Notes: generated by a model not told the origin, from the letters alone. DNA of 64,000 nucleotides from Nageia nagi (GCA_050084985.1 JBITNC010000001.1:67208001-67272000), one strand, 5' to 3'; positions 11,556-23,260 are shown, numbered from the stretch's first letter. Numbers and translations: made by a program.

Positions 11556-13970
11556 ATTCTTGGAGTCTCCGCTTCAACAACCTTAAAGGTCCATTCCTCT
11601 TCTTTGTTCATCAAATGTTGAGGTAAAAAGGTTTGAAGGTATAATCTACCTCTTCTTGTTAGATTTTTTGCTTTTATCATAATCTACCAAAATTTGATTA
11701 AAGAACATGTTAGTTCAATTTTTACTATGCATTATTTTTTTTCTAACAATTTGTTAGTTGCAATTTTTCAATAAAATTGCTTAACGTATAGTAATAATAT
11801 TCAAATTTTGAGTAAATTTGCTTAAAATGCATTGTTATAGCTTAAAATTGCAAGTTTCTATTTAGTATAGAAAAAGTTAAAAGTCTTGCAATTTTTTTTT
11901 TTTTTTTTGCACATTTTTTTTACAATAAGTTTTTAAAAATTAATGTGTATGCATGCTTTCATGCATGCAAAATTTGGTTACATACCAAATCTGGTTGCAT
12001 GCAATTGAGTTCCATGCAAAATCTATTTAAAAAAAAAAAGAAAAAAGTCTATTATTTTTTTTGGTTGCAATTTTTTTTGTAATTGCAATTTAAAAAAGAA
12101 GAAGCATGCATTATTGCATGCATAAGAAAAAAAAAAAAAGCATGGATTATGCATAAAAAAAATCATGCATTATTGCATACGTAAAAAAAATCATGTATTA
12201 TTGCATGCATGCACAACCTATTAAAAAAGTAAGGGAGAAGTTAAAAAAAAAAAAAATTATTAAAAAGAATGCAATTCAAGTGCATGATAAGTTTGCACTA
12301 ACCTTTTATTTTCTTTAATATAATTTCAATGAGAATCCTTTTAAGAAAAACAACAACAAAAGAGGCAAGTTTTTTTTTTTTTAAAAAAAAAAAGAAAAGT
12401 AAAGGATTTTAAAAAGGGAAAACTTTTTAAAAAGGGGGCATGTTACCCATTTTTAGCACATGGGATATGGATTTTTTTTCTAAAAAAAGTAAATGGTATA
12501 TGGTTTTCCAAAAATTAAACATTCCTATTGAATTATCCTATATTTACTGATTTTTGCCATGTGGGAGTAAGTGTTAACATCAATTTTTAATTTTTTGGTA
12601 AAGTATTTAAATACAAATGACACAAGTTGGTTAAACTTACCATGTGTAAAATTTTGTTTACCCACTTCATGAAAAGGAATGTGATCTTTCTTATTTTTCC
12701 TAAATCTTATATGAAAATTATAACTTTGATATATTTTTTAATAGCTTTAATAGCTTTTTATAATAATAATGTTACAAATATATTATTTGATAAGTATCAA
12801 AATCTTTTCTTAAATTTTTTGGATAAACTTTTAAGGTAAAATACTATGATAGTTTGCAAATGATATGCCTTGTTTGGTATTTTTTTTAAAGAAAACGATC
12901 AAAGTTAAATTTACAAAATAATTAATTGCAACCATTATTGTGCAATTATTTTTTGCAAGTATTGCAATTTATTTTAACGTTGGACATATAAAATTAATTT
13001 AATTGATAACATTAATTGATAATGTTCAATATATTGATAATTAAATTTGCACAATGTTACAATGGAAACTTGTGGATGTGCATTATGAAAATTTGTCTAA
13101 TTTTTATACACTATCCCTTGGTTGCAAATTAAGATTAATTTATATTGCATAAAGATTTATTATGTGCATTGAATTATGAATTGGCATTTGTTATATCAAT
13201 GGTTAATATGGAAAATTTTGAACTTCCAAAATAATAATGTTATGCACATCGTTTGAAGTAAAAGTGTATGTAAGCTTTCTTCAAACATTACTATCCTCAT
13301 TAATTATGCACATTATTTTTATCTTAGTTGGATGGAAATTTTTTTTGTACATACATTCTTGTTGGAGTAGAGTTTGTAAACTTACTCAACATTGGAATTG
13401 TTGTGCATTAATATTTAAATTTTTTGCTTGTACTTTTTGATTAATATACTTGTTAGAGTGAAAAGTTTTAAACTTTTTCTACAAGTATTATTAAGGATAT
13501 TGATAATGTAATATTAATTTTACTTTGAAAAAGAAGTGTACAAGTACCTTTAAGAAATATACATTCCTCTCTACATGTGTAGAGTTTTTTGTAATATGCT
13601 TCAATTTTTATGAAATTATCCTTAAGGGGGAGTAAAATCTAAGTATACTTCCATATTTTTGAAAGAATATCCATGTTAATGTATTGTGCTATATTGCTAG
13701 CAAAAATATAAAATCCAAGCATCTTTTTATCAAGAAGTAAATTTTTTGATGGGATTTTGTGTTAATTATCCATCAAAAAAAGACTTTGTTGATAAATTTG
13801 TTCTCAATAAGGAGTGAAGTAATGCTTACTTCATCCTTAGGAGGGTTGTGACTATAAGTATTGGCTTGGCATCTTTGTGATGACTTATAGGGCACTATTT
13901 GTCATATTTTACTTCTATGTTGGGAAGTTAGATCTATGACAATGGATTGTTTGCCACATTGCTTCTTATA
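11556..13970 (+). other. Non-coding interior of element A
   Basis: A/T-rich leader-like sequence. The first 150 bp resembles the leader of element B after its PBS (CTTCAACA..., ...GGTATAA...). From 11,880 to 12,450 it is full of A and T runs and of TGCATGCA-type palindromes. Open frames (12,627-12,839 and 13,237-13,440) are hydrophobic chance frames without retroviral motifs. An internal AAGGGGGAG at 13,624-13,632 corresponds to the one that follows the end of pol in element B, which suggests that gag-pol once lay, or in relatives lies, to its left. Confidence 0.55.
12090..12225. repeat. Short tandem units with ATGCAT palindromes
   Basis: About four units of 25-35 bp, each an A-run followed by CATG(C/G/T)ATTAT(TGCAT). 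TGCATGCA-type palindromes also occur at 11,950-12,020. The segment can fold into several small hairpins. It lies in the non-coding leader of element A. Confidence 0.6.
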
Positions 13971-13975
13971 GTGTA

Positions 13976-14110
13976 TGGAGTGGTTAAAAAGTTGTGCCCT
14001 TCTCCATAACTACATTCTTGAAGTGGTTAAAAAGGTTCAACCTTCTCCATAATTATTGAATGTTGGAGTAGTTAAAAAGGTTTATCTTTCTCCATATTGC
14101 AATCTTTGAT
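13976..14110. repeat. 45-bp tandem repeat, three units
   Basis: Three consecutive units of about 45 bp, each with a G(G/A)AGT(G/A)GTTAAAAAG box followed by CTTTCTCCAT or CCTTCTCCAT. Each unit contains a short inverted pair, GGAG...AAAGG against CCTT...CTCC. It lies in the interior of element A, just upstream of the 43-bp minisatellite. Confidence 0.75.
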
Positions 14111-14346
14111 AAAAAATTACATCCTTGTTGGATGAATGCTACCTTTTTTCATCATATACATCTTAACTAGTAGCATGGCTAAGATGGCATCTTCACTCAC
14201 TCTTGGTAAAGTCAAGTTTATTTATTATGGTATCTTGACTCGCTCCTAGTAAAATCAAATTTATTTATTATGGCATCTTGACTCACTCCTGGTAAAGTCA
14301 AGTTTATTTATTGTGGCATCTTGACTCATTCTTGGTAAAGTCAAGC

Positions 14347-14748
14347 TGTTAGGATCTCACATCCTAACATTTTAGTATTAGTATTAGTACTTTATTAAAT
14401 TATCAACCTATATTGTAATATTATGATTGTAAGGGCAAGGATCGATTTTGCATTACTATTAGGGTTAGGGTTAGTTTAATATAAATAGATAAAAATATGT
14501 GGAGAAAGACATATTGAACATTATTTTTCATTTTTAGAGTTGTAAAGAGGTATCCCTCTTAAAGTAGCCTATGATTCTATTACTATTCAATAAAATCCTA
14601 TCCTTATCTACTTATTGATGCTATTTCATTTTCTATTTACCAATGCATGCTCTATTATTTCCAATAGATAATTGTTATTTTCCTATTTCAAATCAATATT
14701 CATTTTATTTTGCAACATTTTCCTTTTCATATTTATAGCATCATAACA
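14347..14748 (+). repeat. 5' LTR of element C
   Basis: 402 bp, TGTTAGGATC...CATAACA, matching 19,943-20,336. It contains TATAAATA at 14,480. A TTAGGG-TTAGGG stretch just upstream is absent as a tandem from the other LTR. Confidence 0.9.
14480..14487 (+). promoter_or_regulatory. TATA box of LTR C1
   Basis: TATAAATA, conserved at 20,068 in the other LTR. Presumed core promoter of element C. Confidence 0.5.
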
Positions 14749-14750
14749 TC

Positions 14751-14762
14751 TAGTATTAGAGC
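14751..14762 (+). other. Primer-binding site of element C
   Basis: TAGTATTAGAGC, two bases after the LTR end. It differs at two positions from the tRNA-iMet complement TGGTATCAGAGC; both differences are transitions. Confidence 0.6.
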
Positions 14763-15529
14763 TCTTTCTAGGGCCATTCTTCTATAGGAAAATAAAAAAA
14801 TATTTTTTAGAGGGCTAAGCTAGAAACCTTGTACTGGGGGTTTTAAAATATCTAGGAGTATCTATCATTTTTGGCTAAGCACACTTGCCCATAAAGCTAT
14901 GTGTGAAGTGAGGTGCAAAAAACTTTGCACCAATACCTAAGCCTCATATAGAACCCTACACAGAATTGAACTCCATGTACTGAAAGGTATATCAGAGACT
15001 ATCTAGGCTATGAACAAAAACTAGGTAGAAAGTTGTGTCCATCATTTGTAAACTATAGTGCACTAGTAAGTGCTATTGGAATGTTATTTATCACAAAAGC
15101 CATCTCCATAGCCTCTTTCCTTGCAAAAGTTGGATAGGAGGGGTGTTTAGATAAGCCTACAGAGTAGATAATCCTTACCCTAGAATTGTTCCTTCACACA
15201 AAAAACCTTGATTCAAGAAACAAAATGTACACATGTAATTTTTTAGAGTTGCCAAAAATAGCAGTTTAGAGGTAGCAAAAACTTTAAAACTAAATAACTA
15301 AAAATGTATACCATTTTAGTAGTTTTTAACAAAAGCAGATAGACCTATAGATGTAAAAAAAAGTCTAGGGGTTTGAAAATCATCATCAGGAGACCTAGCC
15401 CATTATGATCATCTTTTTGAGCTAATCATTTTTATATATTACACCCATACACTTTTTCAAGCACTTTCTAAAAATAACAATTTTAATACAATTCTAAAAT
15501 ATCAGCTTTAGAAATAATAGTTTTCAAAA
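14763..15529 (+). other. Leader of element C
   Basis: Non-coding sequence between the PBS and gag. No conserved motif was recognised. Confidence 0.5.
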
Positions 15530-16640
15530 ATGGGACTAGAAATAACATCCCAAACAGTAGCACAAGCTGATCCTACCATGATAACATTTCAAACTATGAT
15601 CCAACAAATGGAAAATAGACTTACTAGTACATTCAAAATATAAAATTTGATAATTACAAACATAAATACAAACCCTTAATAGTAAATGTGATTGTGTCCA
15701 ACTAAGCCTTAGTCATACCAATAATGCATCTAGTTCATAGCAATCAAGGCAGTCAAGAAATCCATAAGGGTATCATCATAAATTTTAGAGCCAACAAGGT
15801 GGTTTCATTCTTCCCCACACAACCAAATTAGATTTTCTTTGATTTGATGGAGATAATCCCACTGGCTAGATTTATAAAGCTGGATAGTATTTTATATTGA
15901 ACCAAATCCTAGAGGATTTGAAGGTACACATGGCATCTTTTCATTTAGATTGTGAGGCTCTCCAATGGCACTAATGGTACTCTAAATGCATCTTGCTACT
16001 TCATGGGATGAATTCACTCAACAATTATTGATTCATTTTGATCCTAGTGACTATGAAGACTTCATAGGGGCATTGACCAAGTTACTTCAAACTACAATAA
16101 TCAAAGAATACCAAAATTAGTTTGAGAAATTGGTAAATCACATAGAGTGGTTTGACGATGCATTTTTTACAAGTTGTTTTATCAATGGCTTAAAGGAAGA
16201 AATTAAACTAGAGGTTAAAATATTTAATTCCAAAACTATGATAGATGCTATTACCTTAGCAAAGCTCATTGAAGATAAAGCCAGTGCTTATTGATGAAAT
16301 GCAAGACCTCCATTCACCAAAATACATAATATTTCCTATTCATTTAATAACACAAGTGCCCCACCACTAAATTGCATAATGCAAACTAAGAAGTTGACAT
16401 GGGAAGAAATGTAAGAGCATCACAAAAAGGGATTGTCCTATAATTATGATGAGAAATTTATTCATGGTCATTGTTGTACATAACAAAAGTTATATTTGTT
16501 TGATGATGATGCTCCTAGTGAGGAGGAATATGAGAGTGCACTTGAAGAGGATACAAAAGAAACTCTAGATGAGGAGGCCTTGGTTATCTATTACAATGCA
16601 TTGGTAGGAATTACCACCCTTCAAACTATGAAGTCGAAGG
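15530..16640 (+). pseudogene. Gag of element C, broken
   Basis: Begins near an ATG at about 15,530 and carries a capsid-type region at 15,880-16,290. The part from LATSWDEFTQQLLIHF to MIDAITLAKLIEDKASAY is typical of Retrotrans_gag proteins. It is followed by a nucleic-acid-binding stretch YNYDEKFIHGHCC (about 16,440-16,480), the eroded form of the CxxCDEKFxPGHxC motif of chromovirus gags, and then the acidic linker DDDAPSEEEYES. Numerous in-frame stops and at least one frameshift remove any function. Gag would form the virus-like particle in the cytoplasm. Confidence 0.75.
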
Positions 16641-18480
16641 ATTTTTTAAAAAGTTCTCTCTTATAATATTGTTGGATTCAAGAAGTACCCATAATTTCAT
16701 TGATCCATGAGTGGCTAAGGTTGCTAACTGTTACATCCACCCTACAAATAATTTTGAGGTTATGGTTGGTAATGGAAGAAAAATAGCATGTAAAGGCACA
16801 TGTCATAATGTCAAACTAATCATGGACCACTATACTTTGAAAAGTGACATGTACACTTTACCACTTGGGGGATGTGATATAGTTTTGGGGATACAATGGC
16901 TAAGGATTTTGGGCACTGCATAGTGGAATTTTATAGAGCTATAAATGACCTTCAAAATAGATAAATAAGAGCATACTATTAGAGGATTATAGGGTGGATT
17001 TGTACAAATTATGAGCTCACATCGCATGGAAAAGATTCTATGAAAAATTGGAAAAGGGATGTTGGCATAGTTATACTCTTTAAAATCACCAAATCTAAAA
17101 TCATAGAGCCTAAGAATCTGCAGCCCATCTTAAGTAAGCATTCAAGAGCCTTTGAGGAACCAAAGGGCTTACCACCCTAGCAATCACATTATCATGCTAT
17201 CCAGTTGGTACTGAGAAGTCACCCACCAAACATTTATCTTTATTGATATCCTTATTTACAAAAAAATGAAATTGAAAAAGTAGTTAAGGAACTATTAGAT
17301 GCAAGAGTAATCCAACCTAGCATAAGTCCATATTCTTCGCCAATTATATTAGTTTGTAAGAAAGATTGTTCCTAGCATATGTGTGTGGATTTTAGGGTCC
17401 TCAACAAAATTACCATCGAGGACAAATTTCCCATCTTAATCATTGATGAATTATTGGATGAACTGCATGGGGTAAGATATTTTTCCAAGTTGGACCTACG
17501 ATCTGGGTATCACTAAATTCACCTCAAGGAGGAGGATATACCAAAAACTACATTTTGTACCCATGAGGGCCATTTTGAGTTCCTTATCTTTCTTTTTGGC
17601 CTCACAAATACTCCATCCACATTTCAAAGTTTAATGAATCAATTGTTTCATCCATTCTTTAAGAAGTTCATTTTAGTTTTCTTTGATGATATCTTATCTA
17701 CAATAAGAGATGGCAAGAACATGTGGCACATGTTGATCAAACTTACAAATTTTGAAGGAACACCAGCTATATGCAAAAAAATCAAAATGTTCATTTGATA
17801 AGAGGAAAATTGATTGCTTAGGCCATGTTATATCTAAAGAGGGAATTAAGGTGGATCCATAAAAGATTACTACATGTAGAACTGGTCTATTCCTACATCT
17901 TTGAAAAGTCTTCAAAGATTCTTGGGGTTGATAGGCTATTATAGGAAATTTGTGAAGGATTATGGCAAGATTGTAGTACTTCTAACCCTATTTTTGAAAA
18001 GAATGCATTCCAATGTCCCCTCAAGTTGAGGTAGCTTTTCTTAATCTCAAGGAGGTGATGTGTACCACTATGGTATTAGTAGTGCCAAATTTTTCTAAAA
18101 CCTTTATGATAGAAAGTGATGCTTATGGAGTAGGAATTAGGGTAGTATTAATGCAAGAGAGGCATCCATTAGCATTCACTAGTAGAGCACTCTCTGAAAA
18201 AAATTTGGGTAAATCCACTTATGAAAAAGAAATGCTTGCTATCATTCATGCAGTTCAACATTAGAGATCATATCTCATTGGTGTCCATTTCATCATCCTC
18301 ATGGATCATCATAGTTTGAAATTTTGCATTGAGCAATGCATTGCTATGCCTGAGCAAAAAATGGGTGACCAAACTACTAGGGTATGATTATGAGATAGTA
18401 TACCATAAAGGTAAGGAGAATGTGGTTACTAATAGTTTATCTAGAAAATTTGAAGATCAAGTAGCACTACAAGCTCTTTC
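16641..18480 (+). pseudogene. Protease-RT-RNase H of element C, broken
   Basis: The protease begins at about 16,665 with DSRSTHNFID; the catalytic DSG has become DSR. It ends with LPLGGCDIVLGIQWL at 16,855-16,905. RT runs from about 17,150 (EPKGLPP) through [23 protein letters not shown] at about 17,490 and the catalytic FFDDIL at 17,679-17,696. RNase H at 18,013-18,264 has IESDAYGVGI, the TYEKEMLAIIHAV motif and ASRAL-type text. Stops occur in every domain. In a live element this polyprotein copies the RNA into DNA inside the particle. Confidence 0.8.
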
Positions 18481-19928
18481 ATCTCTTATTACTTAATGGT
18501 TGGATAAAGTTAAATAAGAGTGGGAAAAGGATAGATCCACCCAAGAATTGCTAAAATAGATCACTCAAGACCCCACAAGTAAACCACACCATACATGGCA
18601 TGATGGTATTTTGAGATTCAAAGGTTGAATTTTGTTATCATCTCCTTCAAAATGTAAATAAAAAATACTTGCGAATTGCATTCCACACCTACATCAAGAC
18701 ATGAAGGATTTTTGAAAACTTACAAGTGAGTGGGACAATCTTCTATTGGTGAGGTATGAAATTAGATATCAAGTAGTTTTGGTAGCTTATGATGTGTGTC
18801 AATGATAAAAGGGTGAGATAATGGGTACTTTGAGACTCCTTCAACCTCTTCCCATACCTACCTGTACATGGATCGATATCTTAATGGATTTCATTGAAGG
18901 CCTTCCTAAATCTCATGGTAAATTAGTTATTCTAATCATGATTGATTGGTTATCCAAATATGCTCATTTTGGTTCATTAGCTCATCCCTACAAAGCAATG
19001 ATAGTGGCACACTTATTCCTAGATAAAATTTTCAAACTACATGGCATCCAAGATTATTATCAATGATCATGATCCCACTTTTACAAGTCTTTTTTGGCAA
19101 GAGCTTTTTAGACTACAAGGTACCCAACTAAACATGAGCTCAACATATCACCCATAAATTGATGGTCAAATTGAAATTATTAATAAATGCTTGGAAATAT
19201 ATTTATGTAGTTTTGCTTAGCATAACCTGTGCATTAGGTACGATGGCTTCCCTTGGATGAGTGGTGGTATAATACATCATATCATTCTACTAGCAAGATG
19301 AACCCTTATGAAGTAATGTATGGTTAAGCTCCACCAACAATCACCTAGTATGTTGAGGTACCAGTAAAGTTTATGTAGTTGACTCAGCTTTAATTACTTA
19401 GGATGATATTCTTCATTTGCTCAAGGATAATCTTTAGATAGCCCAACACCATATGAAACAATAGGTTAATTAGCAACATGTGAAAAGAGAGTTCAGGTAG
19501 ATGACATGGTATTTTTGAAGCTACAACCTTATTGCCAAAAATCCTTAAAAATAAAAGGCCCTTAAAAATTAGACCCAAATTTTTATGGTCCTTACAAGGT
19601 GTTAGAGCGCATTGGCCCAGTTGCATACAAATTAGAGCTTCTTGTTTCTTCCAAGATTCACCCAATGTTTCATGTCTCTTGCCTCAACAAAGTGGTTGGA
19701 TTAGAGGTTTGGGTTTAGACATAATTACCTGAGTTGGTAGAGGATGGATCAATGGTAGTTGTACTTAAGGTAGTTTTGGATCAATGCTCATGATAGCTTT
19801 GTAATTGCTCCATCATAGAAGTCTTTATGCAGTGGCAAGGCATGGCACCAGAAGATGCAACATGGAAAATATTTCATAGTTGTAGCAACAGTTTCCACAC
19901 TTCAAGATTTGAGGATAAAGCTTCATCC
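18481..19928 (+). pseudogene. Integrase and chromodomain-like tail of element C, broken
   Basis: The HHCC region is eroded (about 18,660-18,800). The catalytic core is recognisable at 18,821-19,066 from WIDILMDFIEGLPKSHGK through MIDWLSKYAHF and [13 protein letters not shown]. The GPY/F-type region (about 19,500-19,690) is split between frames. At 19,750-19,870 the text VVLDQ...IIEVFMQWQGM followed by APEDATW is the hallmark of the C-terminal chromodomain-like module of chromoviruses, which targets insertion to heterochromatin. Frameshifts and stops occur throughout. Confidence 0.75.
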
Positions 19929-19929
19929 C

Positions 19930-19942
19930 AAGAGGGGTGGCA
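19930..19942 (+). other. Polypurine tract of element C
   Basis: AAGAGGGGTGGCA, directly before the 3' LTR start at 19,943. Confidence 0.65.
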
Positions 19943-20336
19943 TGTCAGGATCCCACATCCTAACATTTTAGTGTTAGTAGTAGTATTTTATTAAATTGTT
20001 AGCCTATATTGTAATATTGTGAATGTAAGGGATGGCTTGATTTTGCATTACTATTAGGGTAGTTTAATATAAATAGATAAAAGTGTGTGGAGAAAAGCAT
20101 CTTGAACATTATTTTTTACCTTTAAAATTGTAAGGAGGTAGCCCTCTTGAAGTGGCCTATGATTCTATTACTATTTAGTAAAATCCTATCCTTATCTGCT
20201 TATTGATGCTATTTCGTATTCTATTTACTAACACATGCTCTATTATTTCAAATAGATAGTTGTCATTTTTCTATTTCAAATCAATATTCATTTCATTTCA
20301 CAATATTTCCCTTTTCATATTTGTAACATTGTAACA
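19943..20336 (+). repeat. 3' LTR of element C
   Basis: 394 bp, TGTCAGGATC...GTAACA, matching the 5' LTR. The TATA box is at 20,068-20,075. The TSD CAAGC follows. Confidence 0.9.
20068..20075 (+). promoter_or_regulatory. TATA box of LTR C2
   Basis: TATAAATA, same position in the LTR as 14,480 in LTR C1. Confidence 0.45.
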
Positions 20337-20525
20337 CAAGCTTATTTATTATGGCATATTGATTCACTCCTGGTAAAGTCTAGTTTATTTATTATGGCAT
20401 CTTGACTCACTCTTGGTAAAATCAAGTTTATTTATTGTGGCATCTTGAATCACTCTTTTTAAAGTCAAGTTTATTTAATGTGGCATCTTGGCTCACTCTT
20501 GGTGAAGTCAAGTTTATTTAGTATG

Positions 20526-21213
20526 TGGCTTATAAATCTTAACTTTTTGTTTGGTCAAGTTGTCATGCGTGGCTTAAAAATCTAAACTTGTGGTTTAGAT
20601 CTATTATTTTTTGATCATTTGTGACATGGTTAAGTTAACATGGTCACATATGTATTTCTTTGGTGAAGTTGCCATCAAAGGGGAGAATAAAATTTTGAAA
20701 TATTATGTTATGATGACACTTTCATATACCCTCAACAAACACAAAATAATGATCTAAAATAAAGAAACACAAATAAATATAAAAATCAAAAATCAATTTT
20801 TTTTTTATAAAGATTGATGATATTTTTTATATCATTATTTGAGAATGCATTAATATCACTTGGTTGATTGTACATATGTGATGACTTGGTATATTTGATC
20901 AATTTATGGATGACATCTATCTTATATGTATATATATGATGTATCTAATTGATCTTATTTTTTGAGCTGCTTGTAGCTCCAGGTTCTTCTTAAGATTGCA
21001 GGTTACTTTGGGTAAAACCATTTTTTGGTTAATGATTATTTTGTAAAACCATTTGTTAAAATGGTTAAGTAGTTAACCCATTGTAAAACCATCTATATTC
21101 TATTACTTTCTCAAAGGTGTAAAAATTTATCAACTCCACTTGTATCTCCTGGAGAAGAACTCTCTCTTACTTTTCTTTCTTTGTCTTTTCGACTCTCTAC
21201 CTAATTTTACATT
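20526..21213 (+). other. 3' non-coding region of element A
   Basis: A/T-rich, no coding. Its last 150 bp (GGAGAAGAACTCTCTCTTAC...) closely resembles the region before the 3' LTR of element B (about 29,450-29,515), which ties A and B into one family. Confidence 0.6.
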
Positions 21214-21222
21214 AAGGGGGAG
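21214..21222 (+). other. Polypurine tract of element A
   Basis: AAGGGGGAG immediately before the 3' LTR at 21,223. Confidence 0.7.
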
Positions 21223-21614
21223 TGTTGAAAATTATACTGTAATATTGTATAATATTTATTATGTAATATTCTCTTTAATGTAGATTCACTTAATGTTTAA
21301 AGTATCTTTAGATACTTTAAAGCATTAAAGGATTAAAAATAAAAAGAGGAATAAATATAGAAACACCTTGAACCTTATCCTTGGGTAAAAGGAAGGTTAA
21401 AGGGTGGGTTATTTCTTATAAATAGAGAGGTACTCTTCTTATTATGAAACTTGATCAAGCATGGTAATGCTTGTCTTGAGAATTTGTAGAAGAGTTATTT
21501 TATGAAAAAGCAATCGATTGATGGTTCAAAGTGTATGTACTCCTAAGATATGGAGAAGCCACTATACATCATGTGTTATCTTTTGTGTGATTATTTCTTA
21601 CCTTTGCTAGATGG
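21223..21614 (+). repeat. 3' LTR of element A, first part (interrupted by B)
   Basis: 392 bp that match the 5' LTR of A up to CTAGATGG, where element B is inserted. The remaining 70 bp of this LTR are at 30,014-30,083. It contains the U3 hairpin (21,289-21,330) and TATAAATA at 21,417. The last five bases, GATGG, are the left copy of B's target duplication. Confidence 0.88.
21417..21424 (+). promoter_or_regulatory. TATA box of LTR A2
   Basis: TATAAATA, equivalent to 11,264 in LTR A1. Confidence 0.45.
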
Positions 21615-22110
21615 TGTTGGAATGTATAATGCATTATTGTAAATATTTGTATTAAATCTTCTATGTAAGTTCACTAATACTTAAGAGTATCATTTGATAC
21701 CTTAAGTATTTAAGTGAATATGATAATGTAATTTGTGTTACACTCCATGTCATGAGCATGCCCCTTAGGTAAAAGGATGTGCATGTCATACTTTTGTACA
21801 TAGCATAAAAAAGTGATCGAAAGAGGAATTTTGGCCTATAAATAGAAGGCTCCCTCTTTGTGATTACATACCAATTGTGGAGTAAAGTTATGTTGTAGGA
21901 TAGAAGTTTAGGAGTTGAGATTAGGAGAATTGTAAGAGAGTTGTATTTGTGATTGAAGTAAAAAATCTAGTTAGTGGATGTACTCCTAGTTGGAGGAACC
22001 ACTTATATATTGTGTTATGAGATTGCTTTGAGAGTTTGTTAGATGTAATTATGAGTTTTCATGTGATCTTGGTTAATTAATAAATTATATTATTAGTGTT
22101 AGTTCCTTCA
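21615..22110 (+). repeat. 5' LTR of element B
   Basis: 496 bp, matching 29,525-30,008 and, in reverse, 60,900-61,397. It contains a U3 hairpin (21,672-21,716) and TATAAATA at 21,837. A short stretch around GCATGTCATAC is missing from LTR B2. Confidence 0.92.
21837..21844 (+). promoter_or_regulatory. TATA box of LTR B1
   Basis: TATAAATA in GGCCTATAAATAGAAGG; the surrounding block is identical in LTR B2 and nearly so in LTR D, which supports a conserved core promoter. Confidence 0.6.
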
Positions 22111-22113
22111 AAT

Positions 22114-22128
22114 TGGTATAAGAGCACC
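22114..22128 (+). other. Primer-binding site of element B
   Basis: TGGTATAAGAGCACC, three bases past the LTR end. It is the tRNA-iMet complement with a single C-to-A difference in TGGTATCAGAG, and an unusual CACC tail. Confidence 0.7.
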
Positions 22129-22649
22129 TTGAAAGCTCCTCTTCACATCCTAAGTGTGAAAGCTCTTCTTCAACATTTTTGGAGGTGCTTCATCCTTATT
22201 CATCATCTTTGGAGGTTTTCTCTTTTTGTTTGAGATAAAATAATTTAGAGGTATAACCTTTTTTTTGTGTTGTTATTCATTTTGATACTAACATTCTTTT
22301 ATGATTATGTTAGTTCAACCAATATATACATTATTGCTCATTTTGTTTACTAACATTTTTTTTAATTAAGTAATTGAGGAATAATAGTTTATGGTCAAAA
22401 TATTTTTTTTCTTTATACTAACCTATATATAGTTGCAATTTCTTCAAAGTTATTTAATACTTTGGTACATTTCTTAAAGAGGATTGTATACAATTTTTTT
22501 TTTTAAATTTTATTCTTTATGGAAGAATTTGTTTTTCTACTTTGAGTTTTTAATGGGGAAATTTTTTTATATACATATTTTAAAAAAAGGGCGGTTCTTT
22601 TGTTTTATATGTATAATAAAAAAAGAAAAAAATATTAAAAAAAACTTGG

Positions 22650-23260
22650 CGGCACCCTTACCACCTTATGGCCTGCTACCTTAGTGACCCTTGCCACCTA
22701 GCAACCTACTGCTACCTTGGTAGCCCTCATCGCCTAGTGGCATCTGCACCACCACCTCTTCCCTATCACCCTCATGGCATCCATATTGCCATAAATCCTC
22801 CTCACCTTGTGACCTCTTGCCACCCTCATGGTGCCCATGTCACCTTGCATCACTACCTACCCCTCCATAGCTACCTCCATGTGGCCTCTCTTCCTAGTCA
22901 CCTCTGATGCCCTATGTGGCCTCCTACCATCGCCAAGCTCCATCACCCTCTATAGCCTCCCCCCATAGCCTTTGCTACCTCTACAACATCTACCATCCTC
23001 CACCCATCGCTACCCTTGCAGCATCCACCTCTATGTGACCTATTGCCCCACTCCTACAAACTCTACTACCTCCAGGGCTTCTACCACCCCACCTCCATGG
23101 CATCCACCTAATGCTATTGCCACCTCTTCTCTAACACCCCCTCTATTGCATAGTCCTTGCCATGGTCACCTCAACCCTACGCCTCTTATCGGCCCCTCCT
23201 GTGTGGGACTTTGTTGGTGCCTCCTTCTTTTCCTTTTTTTTCTACCTTCTCTATTTTTTT
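22650..23260. repeat. C-rich degenerate CCACCT/CCTCATGGC repeat island
   Basis: About 600 bp in which variants of GCCACCT, CTACCTT, CCCTCATGG and CATCCA recur irregularly. The plus strand is strongly C-rich and G-poor in a surrounding that is over 70% A+T by eye. It looks like a decayed minisatellite expanded from short CCA/CCT units in the leader of element B. Confidence 0.6.

Larger units (their letters stand above)
14347..20336 (+). mobile_element. Ty3/gypsy element C (chromovirus-like), complete with TSD
   Basis: 5,990 bp with a perfect 5-bp duplication CAAGC (14,342-14,346 and 20,337-20,341). LTRs of 402 and 394 bp start TGT(T/C)AGGATC and end TAACA. PBS and polypurine tract are in the expected places. 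The order gag, protease, RT, RNase H, integrase, chromodomain-like tail is that of a chromovirus; the small size and short LTRs would suit the Reina clade, but I could not test that. All frames are broken by many stops and some frameshifts. It is inserted in the minisatellite of element A, so it is younger than A. Confidence 0.9.
14187..20525. repeat. 43-bp minisatellite, eight units, split by element C
   Basis: Unit of 43 bp: CATCTTGACTCACTC, then (C/T)TGGTAAAGTCAAG, then TTTATTTATTRTGG. Three full units and part of the fourth lie at about 14,187-14,346. The remainder of unit 4 and units 5-8 lie at 20,337-20,525. Element C inserted inside unit 4 and duplicated CAAGC of that unit. Units differ by a few substitutions. 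It is part of the non-coding interior of element A. Confidence 0.85.

Noticed and set aside
12627-12839. 70-codon hydrophobic frame in element A
   Set aside because: A/T-rich chance frame (Ile/Phe/Leu/Asn) without any retroelement motif.
14187-14346. Regular 43-bp repeats that resemble a CRISPR array
   Set aside because: The units are contiguous without unique spacers, in plant retroelement DNA. It is a minisatellite.
14461-14480. TTAGGG-TTAGGG, telomere-like
   Set aside because: Only two units, located inside LTR C1; the partner LTR has a single unit. Not telomeric DNA.
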